Counted from the stretch's first letter, positions 8,660-18,235 are shown. The stretch is DNA of 64,000 bases from Cerasicoccus arenae (GCF_014651635.1 NZ_BMXG01000012.1:62001-126000); one strand, 5' to 3'. Notes: generated by a model not told the origin, from the sequence alone. Made by a program: numbers and translations.

Positions 8660-10108
8660 CTAGGTATTCTCTTTCCAGACCGCACGCGGTGGATGATTCT
8701 GACATGGCGTACAACGCTCAGCGGAGAATTCACGATCACGGTCTTTCAAATAGTCTCCAAGTTGTTCACGGAACTTCGGGAGCAGATCGGCATGAGAGCC
8801 TGAGCAATCATGGAGATCATCGGGATCTTCAAGCGTATTGAAGAGCTGCTCCTCGTGGGTCTTGGCGAACCAAATGTATTTCCATGGGCCTTCGACGATG
8901 AAGTTATGCGTGGCCACGCCAGTGCATTCGCCAAAAAGACGTTCGCGGGTATGGCAGGATTCACCGCGCAGGGCAGGTGCCAGCGATCGGCTGTTGAGTT
9001 CGTTGTTGTACTGTTCAGGCATCTCAACGCCGCAGAGGTCGAACACCGTTGCGGCAACGTCTTCCAAAGACACTAGTCCGTCAAATGAACCTGGCTTGAG
9101 GTCCATATTGCGCCAAGAGACAAAGAATGGAATGTGCGCCGAGGCTTCGTAGGGCAGCGATTTTCTCCAGAGATGGTGGTCACCGAGCATTTCGCCATGA
9201 TCAGAAGTGAAGATAATGATCGTCGGTTCTGAGGCGCGGGGAGAGCCATAACCAAAGGCACGGTTTAGCAAATAATCAATCCGATGGTCGACGTGAGTGA
9301 TCAGGCCATAGTAGCCACGAATGGCGTCGAAAATTTCTTGTTCACGGAATGGCCCCGTCGCGTTGATATTACGGGTGCCGGGTCGCCATTCCTTGTCCTT
9401 TGGTGTCCAGTCGGAGAACACCGGCTGACCGCCATGGTTCGCATACATGTCCCAATATGCTTGCGGCGGGACAAGTGGTGGGTGTGGTGCCCAGTAGCTT
9501 AGGTGAAGGAAGAACGGGCAACTTGGGTCGCGATATTCCGTTACAAAATCTACCGCCCGGTCGGTCAACCAACTGGTGTGGTGGTATTGCTCCGCCAAGT
9601 CCCAAGGGCGTGCGTTGCGGCCGTTGCCGTCTATGCCGATGTTGTTTGGCTGATCAGTGATTCCACGATACTTCAAGTCCTCGGCCCAATCGTTGACGCT
9701 CTGTAATTCAGTGTCAGATCGATCATTTGGGCTCTCGGTGCGGATCATGTGATCGTAGCCGTAGCGCTTGCGCTGAGGATAGAGGTGCAGTTTGCCAATG
9801 AGCTGCGTCTGGTAGCCATGTCGGCCCAGCAGGTCGGGGGAGGAAATTGGGGCATCCCACTCCAAACCGTCCTTATAACCATAGAGGCCGTGGGCTTGAG
9901 GGTGCAAACCGGAGAGTAGGCTGCGTCGCGCAGGAATGCACACTGGGCAGGTTGTGTAGGCTCGCGTGCAGTTCATCCCATCGGCCGCGAGCGAATCCAA
10001 TGTAGGAGTGCGTAGTGTTGTGGAAGGCCGATTGAGTGCAAGGGCATCCCAGCGCTGCTGGTCTGTGGTAATCAGGAGGATGTTTGGTTTCTCTGCGGTT
10101 GCGGGCAT
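8660..10108 (-). CDS. Sulfatase, formylglycine-dependent, cytoplasmic
   Basis: A 482-residue member of the arylsulfatase family. The N-terminus PNILLITTDQQRWD carries the first metal-binding Asp, and VCIPARRSLLSG supplies the Cys-x-Pro-x-Arg signature with Cys57 as the residue converted to formylglycine. A later FTSDHGEMLGDH segment provides further metal ligands. Sulfatases hydrolyse sulfate esters, in marine Verrucomicrobiota mostly of algal polysaccharides; the substrate here is unknown. There is no signal peptide, so it probably acts in the cytoplasm on imported small sulfated sugars. That fits the ABC sugar importer at 12213-15351. A formylglycine-generating enzyme is not in the window and must be encoded elsewhere. 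Confidence 0.9.
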   Translation of the reverse strand: MPATAEKPNILLITTDQQRWDALALNRPSTTLRTPTLDSLAADGMNCTRAYTTCPVCIPARRSLLSGLHPQAHGLYGYKDGLEWDAPISSPDLLGRHGYQTQLIGKLHLYPQRKRYGYDHMIRTESPNDRSDTELQSVNDWAEDLKYRGITDQPNNIGIDGNGRNARPWDLAEQYHHTSWLTDRAVDFVTEYRDPSCPFFLHLSYWAPHPPLVPPQAYWDMYANHGGQPVFSDWTPKDKEWRPGTRNINATGPFREQEIFDAIRGYYGLITHVDHRIDYLLNRAFGYGSPRASEPTIIIFTSDHGEMLGDHHLWRKSLPYEASAHIPFFVSWRNMDLKPGSFDGLVSLEDVAATVFDLCGVEMPEQYNNELNSRSLAPALRGESCHTRERLFGECTGVATHNFIVEGPWKYIWFAKTHEEQLFNTLEDPDDLHDCSGSHADLLPKFREQLGDYLKDRDREFSAERCTPCQNHPPRAVWKENT

Positions 10109-10416
10109 GTGATTATTGCATGGTTGTCAGTTTATGATCGGGGGGGGCAAAGGAACATGTGCATGGCATTGTCGATAACCTTGGCAGGTATTTCAACGGA
10201 ATTCATTCAATCAGTTGATTGACTCTAGTTGTTTTGACGAAACGAGCCTTCGGTCGCTAGCCGTGGTTGGTCGCATGAATATGTATGATATAGGGATGCC
10301 GAAGTTCTGTTTATGAAAACCAGAGGACCTTTGAACGCCAAGGTCGATGTTTTGGTTTGTAGACAAAAAAAGCCCCACTTCTAGGAAGAGGGGCTTTTTT
10401 TAATATTTGAATGAGA
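10109..10416. other. Intergenic region upstream of the sulfatase
   Basis: No convincing gene. It holds a run of eight G at 10140-10147 shortly upstream of the sulfatase start and the terminator at 10365-10401. The sulfatase promoter should lie here, but I see no clear -35/-10 pair on the minus strand. Confidence 0.5.
10365..10401 (-). terminator. Terminator for the VWA-like gene
   Basis: GCCCC at 10372-10376 pairs with GGGGC at 10390-10394, and after an A-A mismatch CTTC pairs with GAAG around a TAG loop. A-run and T-run of seven flank the stem, so it can work in both directions. It sits just downstream of the leftward gene ending at 10417. Confidence 0.85.
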
Positions 10417-11836
10417 TCAGGACTGATTGTCCTTTTTGTCATCATCCGACATTTTTTGAAGGTCTTTTTCGGTGATTTTCCGGAATTTCCCGCCCTTAAA
10501 TGGCTTTTGCAACGATTCCATGATCGCTTGTTCCTTGTCACCAGTGGAATAGCCAACGACGTGCAACGGTGGTAATTGGGTTTTGTGAACTTCGCGGTAG
10601 ATTTCCTTCACGCGATCCCCGATCATCTTAACGAGCTCAGCGGTGCTCATGTAATGTGAAAAGCTTGGGCTCCAGCCGACATCTTTTGGGGGATTTGGGG
10701 CGGAGAATCCGCCGGGCCAGCCGCCTTCACGGATTTCTGGAGGAAGTCCACGGCGTCGACGGTCTGCTTGGTAATCGGCGACTTTCTTTTTAAATTCTTT
10801 ATAATCCTCTTGGTATTGCCTGTATTCTTTAGAATCCTTGTTTTTAGCAAACGCCTTTTGGTAATCGTGGTGGCGTTTTTGGAAGTTTTTCAAATCCTTC
10901 TCAGTTACTGCACGTCGAAGATTTGGGGTGCCGTCGGTAATCATGAAGATCGCATCTGCTCCACGTTCCGTCGCTGCGAGGATGGCCAAGTCCATACGTG
11001 AACTGCCTGCACCGATCTTTTGTTGCTCAGGGGTACGTTCTTGGAGTTCGAAGACGGCGTCTGGGTCGTCTTTGTCTCCGGATACGCGGACGAGATTATG
11101 GCGTAATATGGGCAAATCGGTCAAGTCGGGGATGACAGAGAATCCCCTGGCCCCCTGATAGCTGAATCTGCCGTTTTCGTATTTCCAGAAGCGGTCAATC
11201 CAGCGTGCTGCTGCTTGACGATTAGCTTCGGTGGCGGCTACTGGATTTGCGCGGAAGGTTTCCAAGTTATCGTCAAAGGCGTAAATGTTAAACAATGTTC
11301 CGGGTTTGAGGTTGTTGATCATCTTGGTGATCTCTTCCTTAACACGGGCATAGCCTGCGACATCGCCGCGTTGCTTCTCGACCATGCTCTTTGCGGTATC
11401 GAGAATGAAGGCCACATTTTCGCCGTTGTCCTTGATGCCAAAAAAATCCACGGCCGATTTGGAGAAATCGACGCCACCTGCGCCAAAGCCACCGCGGCCA
11501 CCGCCGACTCCACCGGTGCCGACTGAGACCATGGAATCAACCACGGGGATGTTCACATTGATGTCAGGCAGGTTGATTTGAGAAATATTCGTCACCGCAA
11601 TGCGCGCCTTTGGGCGTGCGCTACTTTTTTGGGAGCTTTTCAGCGTCACTTGATGCTGGGGCGGGTCGGGGGGGGGGGGGGGGGGGGAGGACCGGGGCTT
11701 CCATTTCTGGTTTTTCCGGGCGCATGGTTGACCATATGGTAAAACCACCCAACAGAGCTAGGCCTGCAACGTGAACAATGAGACTGACGGCTACCACTTC
11801 TATGAGTGGCAGGTTAACTTTCCGTTTTCTGGGCAT
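10417..11836 (-). CDS. VWA-like membrane-anchored protein, split by a frameshift in a poly-C tract
   Basis: Two overlapping frames together make one gene. The first, from the ATG at 11836, gives a short basic N-terminus, one membrane helix (VAVSLIVHVAGLALLGGFTIW) and a proline run, then goes out of frame and stops at 11621. The second carries the rest down to 10417. The switch falls in a 20-base C run on the coding strand (11668-11687). With 19 or 22 C the frames join into about 472 or 473 residues. The downstream part has a VWA-like core: FILDTAKSM resembles the DxSxS metal site near residue 146, and MITDGTPN comes later, after a Gly-rich stretch. Such proteins are usually exported or periplasmic binding modules. 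The break may be a sequencing error, a true null, or phase variation. Confidence 0.72.
11668..11687. repeat. 20-base G/C homopolymer inside the VWA-like gene
   Basis: Twenty consecutive G on the plus strand (C on the coding strand) encode the proline run after the membrane helix. The length is incompatible with one continuous frame: one base fewer or two more restores it. Such tracts are prone to slippage in replication and to miscalling in sequencing. Confidence 0.9.
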
Positions 11837-12212
11837 TTTAGGGGGGGGAAGGAGGGACGACTAAGGAAAATGGAGGCCGCTTTGGTTTTGCCACAACAGC
11901 CCTAGTAAAATAAGAATAGCCCTTTATAGTTTGTCAACGAGTATTCTATGCAATTGAGTGCCGCGATTATCCTAGTGCCTGTCAATACTGGGGTGATTGA
12001 CGAATAGATTTTGCTGATAATGACCTCAACGCCGTTGCTATGAGCCGTATAATATTGGAATCAAGGCCATTGAGGGGAATCTGCCAAGTGATTTGAATCA
12101 TAAGAATGGGTGCCAGTAGCATTCTCAACTGCGTCGTCGAAATCAAGATTCCAGTTGGCTTGGCTGAAAGCTCACTTGCCTTTGTGGGCTGGTGATGCTT
12201 TTATCAGGAGAT
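11837..12212. other. Divergent intergenic region between the VWA-like gene and the ABC importer
   Basis: No gene seen. It contains a run of eight G at 11841-11848 just upstream of the leftward gene and a TATAAT hexamer at 12048-12053 that could be a -10 box for the rightward importer operon, though no good -35 box is placed correctly. No strong hairpin. Confidence 0.45.
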
Positions 12213-13598
12213 ATGACCGGGTGCCATTTCCCCGCCAGTATACCTCTCCGCCATTATTTAATCTCGATTTGCATGCTGGGCGCTGTGCTGTCGGCGCTGG
12301 TTGGTTGTGGCAGTGAGAAGGCGGACAGGCGCATCAAGCTTGATTACTGGGAGGTTTGGAGCGGTTTTGAGCGCGACGCCATGCAGACTCTGGTTGATGA
12401 GTTCAACGCCTCCCAAGATCGTATTTACGTTAACTTCCTCTCTGTCAGTCAGATGGAGCGTAAGCTATTGCTCGCCACTGCGGGCGGAAATCCGCCAGAC
12501 ATCGCGGGTATGCGTTCGACGGACATTGCGCTGTTTGCTGAGAATGGTGCCTTGACGCCGCTGGACTCTTATGCCGCGCAGTATGGCATCGAAGGCGAAA
12601 ATTACCTGCCAGCCATCTGGGATTTGCTCAACCTCCATGGCCGGCTTTGGGCGCTGCCAACGACGCCCGGCAATAGCGCCCTCCATTGGAACAAACGCCT
12701 CTTCCGTGAAGCTGGTCTGGACCCCGAACGCCCGCCACGAACCATTGCCGAACTGGAGGCCTTTAACGATCAGATCACGCGCTTTAATGCGAAAGGAGAA
12801 ATCGAGGTGCTTGGCCATTTGCCACAAGAACCCGGATGGTGGCAAGACATGTGGGTCTATTGGTTTGGTGGGGCGTTGTGGAACGGGGAAGACGCCATCA
12901 CCGCAGATGACCCGAGAAACCGTGATGCGCTGGAGTGGATGGCAACCTATCCCGAGCGTTTTGGCCAAGATAAGCTGACTGCCTTCCGTGATTTGAGTGG
13001 CAACTTTGCCTCGCCGCAAAACCCGTTCTTTCGTGGTCGCATAGCGATGGTACTTCAAGGGACGTGGATGTATAATTTCATCCAAAACTTTGCCCCGGAA
13101 GATTTCGAGTGGGGCGTGGCTCCGTTTCCAAGTGTGAAGCTGGAGGACTACGGCGTGAATATCGTGGAAACCAACTTACTCGTCATCCCCAAGGGTGCGC
13201 AGCATCCCACGGAGGCCTTTGAGTTTATTGCGTGGATGCAGCAGCCAAAGAATCTGGAGAAGTTGAATCTCCTTCAGCGAAAGTTCAGCCCGTTAGTGGA
13301 GGTCAGCACGGGATTTTACCAAAAGCATCCCAACCCCCATATTCGCATTTATCGAGACTTGGCTGCTGCGCCCAAAGCGATTTCGCGACCACCGCTCACG
13401 ACTTTCGTTGAATATCAGGCCGACATGATCAACGCCTACGATGCCGTGATCAGACAAAACGCGACACCGGAAGAAGCGTTGGACGCCGTGCAAAAACGTC
13501 AGGAACGGCTCTTTGAGCGCATGTATAACCGCTGGCAAAAAGTGAAGGATACTCGGCAGGAAGAATGGGCAAAAGTAGATGCGGAGGTTGCTCAATGA
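12213..13598 (+). CDS. ABC sugar importer, substrate-binding lipoprotein (MalE/UgpB type)
   Basis: A 461-residue extracytoplasmic solute-binding protein. The N-terminus has a hydrophobic signal ending in the lipobox ALVGC (lipid-modified Cys32 from the ATG at 12213). Starts at 12192 (GTG) or 12195 (ATG) are also in frame and only lengthen the leader. The body matches family 1 sugar-binding proteins: KLDYWEVWSGFE at the start of the mature part, the FNASQDRIYVNF stretch, GGNPPDIAG, and the GRIAMVLQGTWM motif typical of the C-lobe. It delivers a sugar or oligosaccharide to the two permeases that follow; its stop overlaps the first permease by ATGA. Sugar specificity cannot be read from sequence, but the sulfatase nearby suggests a sulfated glycan fragment. 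Confidence 0.88.
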   Translation: MTGCHFPASIPLRHYLISICMLGAVLSALVGCGSEKADRRIKLDYWEVWSGFERDAMQTLVDEFNASQDRIYVNFLSVSQMERKLLLATAGGNPPDIAGMRSTDIALFAENGALTPLDSYAAQYGIEGENYLPAIWDLLNLHGRLWALPTTPGNSALHWNKRLFREAGLDPERPPRTIAELEAFNDQITRFNAKGEIEVLGHLPQEPGWWQDMWVYWFGGALWNGEDAITADDPRNRDALEWMATYPERFGQDKLTAFRDLSGNFASPQNPFFRGRIAMVLQGTWMYNFIQNFAPEDFEWGVAPFPSVKLEDYGVNIVETNLLVIPKGAQHPTEAFEFIAWMQQPKNLEKLNLLQRKFSPLVEVSTGFYQKHPNPHIRIYRDLAAAPKAISRPPLTTFVEYQADMINAYDAVIRQNATPEEALDAVQKRQERLFERMYNRWQKVKDTRQEEWAKVDAEVAQ

Positions 13599-14512
13599 CG
13601 GGTCAGGAAAAATATAATCTGCGGATGGGCCTTCTCTTCATTAGCCCGTGGCTTTGCGGCTTTATACTCACGGCGCTTTATCCGCTGGTCAGCTCCTTGG
13701 GATTATCGTTCACGGACTACTCTGTGTTATCAAAGCCAGTCTTTGTGGGCACGGATAATTACCGTGATTTGGCGACTGATGAGCTGTTTTGGCAATCGCT
13801 GTGGAATACCTTTTATTTCGCCGCAATCTCGATCCCGTTAAACCTCGGGTTGGCGTTGGCATTGGCCATCATGCTCAACCTTAATCTGCCGGGCAAAAAA
13901 TATTTCCGCACGATTTATTTCCTGCCTTCGCTGGTGCCAATGGTCTGCCTAGCGGTTCTCTGGCAGTGGATGCTCAATGGGCGCTTGGGGCTGATCAACG
14001 CGATGTTACGCCCGATTACCGATGTGCTGAGCGCGGTGCTGGAGGTCAGCATTAGTCCGCCAAATTGGTTGGTCGATCCGGCCTATGCCAAGTTGGGCCT
14101 AGTCCTTGCGGGTATGTGGGGTGTGGGCAACGCGGTCGTTATTTTCATGGCGGGTTTGCAGGACGTGCCACGTGCGCTCTATGATGCGGCGGACCTCGAC
14201 GGCTGCAATTTTTGGCAGAAAACGCGCCACGTCACGCTGCCGATCATTTCGCCGGTTATTTATTTTAATGGTATTATGGGGCTGATTGGTTCGTTTCAAG
14301 TGTTCGCTGTGCCTTACGTGATGACAGATGGCGGGGAAGGCCCCGCCCGCTCTCTACTGTTTGCAGCGACCTACATTTTTAATAAGACCTTCCGCAGTTT
14401 GAGCATGGGCTATGCCTGTGCGATTTCGCTGATTCTGTTTCTGATCATTCTGGCACTCACACTGGTCGCGACAAAGCTCACCAAGCGCCACATTCACTAC
14501 GAAGGCAAATGA
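13595..14512 (+). CDS. ABC sugar importer permease, MalF/UgpA type
   Basis: A 305-residue inner-membrane permease with six predicted helices. It starts at the ATG at 13595, overlapping the binding-protein stop in an ATGA; the frame from 13565 only adds residues read from inside the upstream gene. The first helix LLFISPWLCGFILTALYPL and the cytoplasmic EAA loop YDAADLDGCNFWQKTRHVTLP are typical of MalF/UgpA-like carbohydrate permeases. The EAA loop docks with the ATP-binding subunit. It forms a heterodimer with the next gene product. No ATP-binding protein is encoded in the cluster, so a shared MsmX/UgpC-like ATPase elsewhere is likely. Confidence 0.92.
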   Translation: MTGQEKYNLRMGLLFISPWLCGFILTALYPLVSSLGLSFTDYSVLSKPVFVGTDNYRDLATDELFWQSLWNTFYFAAISIPLNLGLALALAIMLNLNLPGKKYFRTIYFLPSLVPMVCLAVLWQWMLNGRLGLINAMLRPITDVLSAVLEVSISPPNWLVDPAYAKLGLVLAGMWGVGNAVVIFMAGLQDVPRALYDAADLDGCNFWQKTRHVTLPIISPVIYFNGIMGLIGSFQVFAVPYVMTDGGEGPARSLLFAATYIFNKTFRSLSMGYACAISLILFLIILALTLVATKLTKRHIHYEGK

Positions 14513-15351
14513 CAAGCCAAACCGCACAACGAGTTCAGAAGCTCTGCCTCTACCTCTTGCTGGTAGTTGGGGCGATTGCCTTTCTGGCACCGTTTGCCTG
14601 GATGGTCTCCACTTCGCTCAAGCCATTAGAAGAAACTATGACCATGCCGCCGCGCTGGATTCCCAAGGAAATCCTCTGGAGCAATTATCCTGAAGCTGTT
14701 GCAGAAATGCGCTACTTCTGGCGTTACACGGCGAACACGCTTTTCCTCTGTTTTATGACGGTCACCGGGACGGTCTTGAGCAGCGCAATCGCGGCCTATG
14801 GATTTTCCCGCATTGAGTGGGTGGGGCGAGACAAGGTATTCCTCCTCGTTTTAGCCACGATGATGATTCCCTTTCCGGTGGTGATGGTGCCAATGTACAC
14901 ACTGTTTAAATTGATCGGCTGGACGGGGACTTTCAAGCCACTCTGGGTTCCGAGTTTTCTGGCGGCTGCCTTCAATGTTTTCCTGCTGCGTCAGTTTTTT
15001 CTCACCTTGCCCAAGGACATCTCGGAGGCGGCACGCATCGATGGTTGCAGCGAGTGGCAAATCTTTTGGCGCGTGATTTTGCCCCTGGCCAAGCCCGCGC
15101 TGATCGTAGTGGCGTTGTTTCAATTTATGGCAACTTGGAACGATTTTATCGGGCCGCTGATCTATCTGAGTGAGCAACAAGACATGACGCTTGCGCTCGG
15201 CTTACAAGCTTACGAAAGCAAGGGCGGCGGCACGAACTGGAACTATCTCATGGCTGCCTCTACGTTGATCGTGTTGCCGGTGGTCGGGCTGTTTTTCATT
15301 AGCCAACGTTACTTCATTGAGGGCATTGCCACAACCGGCGGTAAGGGCTGA
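14509..15351 (+). CDS. ABC sugar importer permease, MalG/UgpE type
   Basis: A 280-residue inner-membrane permease, overlapping the previous permease by ATGA at 14509. The N-terminal helix followed by FAWMVSTSLKP is diagnostic of the MalG/UgpE subfamily, as is the EAA loop EAARIDGCSEWQIFWRVILPLAKPA. The C-terminus ends with FFISQRYFIEGIATTGGKG, the usual ending of carbohydrate permeases of this type (FIEGLTAGAVKG-like). Together with the MalF-type partner it forms the transmembrane channel. A 95-base gap follows before the FAD oxidoreductase, containing an imperfect inverted repeat at 15397-15424. Confidence 0.93.
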   Translation: MTSQTAQRVQKLCLYLLLVVGAIAFLAPFAWMVSTSLKPLEETMTMPPRWIPKEILWSNYPEAVAEMRYFWRYTANTLFLCFMTVTGTVLSSAIAAYGFSRIEWVGRDKVFLLVLATMMIPFPVVMVPMYTLFKLIGWTGTFKPLWVPSFLAAAFNVFLLRQFFLTLPKDISEAARIDGCSEWQIFWRVILPLAKPALIVVALFQFMATWNDFIGPLIYLSEQQDMTLALGLQAYESKGGGTNWNYLMAASTLIVLPVVGLFFISQRYFIEGIATTGGKG

Positions 15352-15446
15352 CGAGTTAAGCGGAATGACGGGTGACAGTCGCAGAAAAAATGTATTGATG
15401 CTTTCATTCGTTGTCGAAGGCATCATAGAGTTGTGCTCATCACACT

Positions 15447-16706
15447 ATGGATTCCTACGATGTCATCGTCATCGGGGGAGGGCCTACGGGTTTCCCCGCC
15501 GCCATTCAAGCTGCTCGCATGGGTGCCAAAACTCTCTTGGTTGAAAAGAGCGGCCAGCTAGGCGGCTCGACCACGCTCAATCGGGTCGCATTTCCAGGCA
15601 TCTTTCATGCTTGGGGCCGGCAAGTTATCGCTGGCATCGGTTGGGATGTTGTTTGCCGAACAGTCGAAGTGGATGGTGGTGAGTTGCCCGATTTTTCAGA
15701 TATTCATGCCCGCCATTGGCAGCATCAAGTGCGGCTTTGCCCGACCATTATGACGGCACTCATCGACGAGGATATCCAGCAGTCCGGCTGTGAGCTGCTC
15801 TTGCACACGATCCCGGCCTCCGTTACGCGTGAAGACGAGCAATGGCAGGTCCAACTGTGTGGTAAGGAAGGCTTATTTACCGTTTCGACAAAGTGGTTGA
15901 TCGACGCTAGCGGAGACGCCAATGCGGCGAGGATGGCAGGTTGCCCAATCCAACCGCGGAACGAGGAACTGCAGCCCGGAACGCTTGTTTTCTGTTTGGA
16001 AGGCTACGATTCGAAGGATATTGACATCGACACTCTTGATCTAGCGGCGCAGCGTGCATTGGCTGAGGGCAAGCTTGAGCGCGGCGATTTCGGTTGGGGT
16101 GGTCATTCATTTGGGCAACTGGTCCGCTCACGCGGCAAGAACGCAATCCACACGCCAGAAATCGATGCTGTGGACAGCGCGGGCAAGACTCACGCCGAGT
16201 TGAAAAGCCGTGCTGCGCTGCTGCGAGTCTTTCGTTTCCTCAAGAAGTATCCTGGTTTTGAGGGGCTGCACATTGCTTGGTGCGCGCCCGAATGTGGCAT
16301 TCGTGAGACGCGCTGCATCGTCGGCGAGAGCCAAATTACCTACGACGATTATATCTCTGGTAAACGCTGGCCGGATGCGGTCTGCTACAGCTTTTACCCG
16401 ATCGACCTGCACACGCACGATGGCCTGAAATACGAAAAACTGGCTGAAGGCGTCGTGCCAACAATTCCTCTGTCTGCGATGATTCCTGTCGGGACCACGC
16501 AATTTCTGGCCGCCGGTCGCTGTACTTCGGGTGACCAACTGGCGCATTCGGCCTACCGGGTGCAAGCCAGTTGCATGGCAATGGGGCAGGCTGCGGGCGC
16601 TGTCGCTGCGCTTTGTGCGCAGCAGGGCCAAGCCAATGCAGCCCAAGTGGATTTTGCCGAATTGAAATCTGCTCTTGAGGCGCAGGGTGCAGTTTTCCCC
16701 GATTAG
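15447..16706 (+). CDS. FAD-dependent oxidoreductase (PF12831 type)
   Basis: A 419-residue flavoprotein. The N-terminal Rossmann fold has the dinucleotide-binding motif IGGGPTGFPAAIQAARMG with Glu in LLVEKSGQLGGSTT, and the C-terminal part contains the second FAD contact around FLAAGRCTSGDQLAHSAYRVQ. The pattern matches the FAD-dependent oxidoreductase family often found with carbohydrate genes in Verrucomicrobiota and Planctomycetota. The substrate is unknown; oxidation of a sugar or sugar-derived alcohol is a plausible guess from context. It lies on the same strand and 95 bases after the ABC importer. A related protein is encoded convergently 35 bases away. Confidence 0.85.
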   Translation: MDSYDVIVIGGGPTGFPAAIQAARMGAKTLLVEKSGQLGGSTTLNRVAFPGIFHAWGRQVIAGIGWDVVCRTVEVDGGELPDFSDIHARHWQHQVRLCPTIMTALIDEDIQQSGCELLLHTIPASVTREDEQWQVQLCGKEGLFTVSTKWLIDASGDANAARMAGCPIQPRNEELQPGTLVFCLEGYDSKDIDIDTLDLAAQRALAEGKLERGDFGWGGHSFGQLVRSRGKNAIHTPEIDAVDSAGKTHAELKSRAALLRVFRFLKKYPGFEGLHIAWCAPECGIRETRCIVGESQITYDDYISGKRWPDAVCYSFYPIDLHTHDGLKYEKLAEGVVPTIPLSAMIPVGTTQFLAAGRCTSGDQLAHSAYRVQASCMAMGQAAGAVAALCAQQGQANAAQVDFAELKSALEAQGAVFPD

Positions 16707-16741
16707 AAAACTGCGTAGATGTGGTGGATGCTAAGAAGCCT

Positions 16742-18094
16742 TTAGACCGGCAACATCAGAGACCCGCCATCAGCCATGAGGGTGCGCAGTTTGGTGGGGC
16801 TGACTGCAGCGGCGGATTGCTCGTTCTTGAGGGCAAGGTAGGCGGCGACGCCCGCGGCTTCACCAGTTTGGTTCATGTTGACCATGACTCGGATTGCGCC
16901 GTGAGCCACGGAATCTGCGTCGATGAAGCGACCGGCAGCCAGCACGTTGTCAAAGGGCCCTTGCGGAATTAGGCTGCGGTAGGGAATTTGGTAATAGGTT
17001 GGACTATCTGGAGTTTCCGGGCGCCAGCGACCAATCTCATGGGGATAACCTGGCCGGGCACGAATTTCGCGTCCGTCGAGGTAACGAAAAGTCAGGCCGG
17101 GCTTGTCATCGTGATGAATGTCCACCCGGTAGGAGCCGTAGGCGATGGCGTCGTCAAAGTGATGGCCGTGGAGCACTTCATCACCCGTGATTTGGTGATG
17201 ACAACGCACATGACGCGTTTCGCGAATGCCGATGCGGGCGGGCAGAGATTGCAGGATAAGCTTTGAGTTTGGGGCGTGCTGTCGCATGATGTCGTGGATT
17301 GCGCGGACTTGGCGGCGACCTTCTATCTCGGCGCGAGTGAAGCCCTCCGCCGTCGAGCAGTCATCGTAAACGCGGGTGCCTGCCAGCATGAAAATATCGG
17401 AGCCGGGAATTTTCCCGCCCCAAGCGAAGCCTTGTGGCAGATTGAATGCTTCGCCGTGCTCGCGGATTAATTCGCCCCAATTAACACCTTCTAATGTTTC
17501 CCATCCACTAAAGGCGGCGCAGGCGGTGGAGGGTTGGCGATGGGCGGCGATATAGGTTTCCAGACCGAGGCGCTCGCACAGGTCGCCGTCGCCAGTGGCG
17601 TCGATGAAGAAACGCGCTTTGATCGCTTGGCGCCCGCTTTTGTTTTCGACAGCGATTGCCTTCAGTTGACCGTCTTGGACTATTGGTGCGACGAATGACG
17701 TGTGAAGCCAGGGGCGGACACCGTGCTCCAGAACAAGCTCGTCCAGTTCGATTTGCATTTCGGCCGAATTAAAGCGCCAGCCAACGTTGGGATTGGCCAG
17801 ATCTTCGTTGACGGCGTCGCGGCGTTTGAGTCGGTCAATAAGCTCCTGACTCAGGCCCGCGAAGATACGTTTCTTAAAGGCTTCATCCAGCGGTGTATGC
17901 CAGACGTTGACCGAGGAGATTGTTGCGACGCCGCCGAAGCTGCCCATCTTTTCGATAAGGGCTACGGATAGGCCGAGGCGGGCGGCTCGAATCGCCGCAA
18001 AAACTCCGGTGCAGGAACCGCCAAGCACACATAAATCAAATTCACCAGTGACGGGCAACTCCCGCGCAGGCTCGTGGAGGGTATCACATGACAT
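16742..18094 (-). CDS. FAD-dependent oxidoreductase (PF12831 type), second copy
   Basis: A 450-residue flavoprotein related to the gene at 15447. It has the FAD-binding CVLGGSCTGVFAAIRAARLG motif, Glu in ALIEKMGSFGGVAT, a FFIDATGDGDLCERLG segment, and the C-terminal NVLAAGRFIDADSVAHGAIRVM contact. The GDGD-LCE segment and the HVRCHHQITGDEVLHG stretch are typical of this family. It converges on the first copy and diverges from the LacI-type regulator at 18236, a common arrangement for a regulator and its target. The substrate is unknown; a sugar-catabolic role is inferred from neighbours. Confidence 0.85.
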   Translation of the reverse strand: MSCDTLHEPARELPVTGEFDLCVLGGSCTGVFAAIRAARLGLSVALIEKMGSFGGVATISSVNVWHTPLDEAFKKRIFAGLSQELIDRLKRRDAVNEDLANPNVGWRFNSAEMQIELDELVLEHGVRPWLHTSFVAPIVQDGQLKAIAVENKSGRQAIKARFFIDATGDGDLCERLGLETYIAAHRQPSTACAAFSGWETLEGVNWGELIREHGEAFNLPQGFAWGGKIPGSDIFMLAGTRVYDDCSTAEGFTRAEIEGRRQVRAIHDIMRQHAPNSKLILQSLPARIGIRETRHVRCHHQITGDEVLHGHHFDDAIAYGSYRVDIHHDDKPGLTFRYLDGREIRARPGYPHEIGRWRPETPDSPTYYQIPYRSLIPQGPFDNVLAAGRFIDADSVAHGAIRVMVNMNQTGEAAGVAAYLALKNEQSAAAVSPTKLRTLMADGGSLMLPV

Positions 18095-18190
18095 GTGTGT
18101 GAAGTCTGGGATTTTTTTTTCACAGAGCCAGCCGTTTCTAATATTGGTGTTAAGGTATGCTCTAGAGATCAGTCCGTTTGCCCATTAGCT

Positions 18191-18217
18191 TTGACAGAAT
18201 GCATGCCTGGATATTCT
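18191..18217 (+). promoter_or_regulatory. Candidate promoter of the LacI-type gene
   Basis: A perfect TTGACA at 18191-18196 is followed after 15 bases by TATTCT (18212-18217), with a GCATGC palindrome between them. It lies 20-45 bases before the regulator's ATG. The spacing is short, so the -10 assignment is tentative. Confidence 0.35.
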
Positions 18218-18235
18218 TTATTAAAGTGTTAACAA

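Noticed and set aside
15397-15424. Terminator between the ABC permease and the FAD oxidoreductase
   Set aside because: A nine-base imperfect inverted repeat is present (GATGCTTTC with GAAGGCATC), but the loop is ten bases and no T-run follows.
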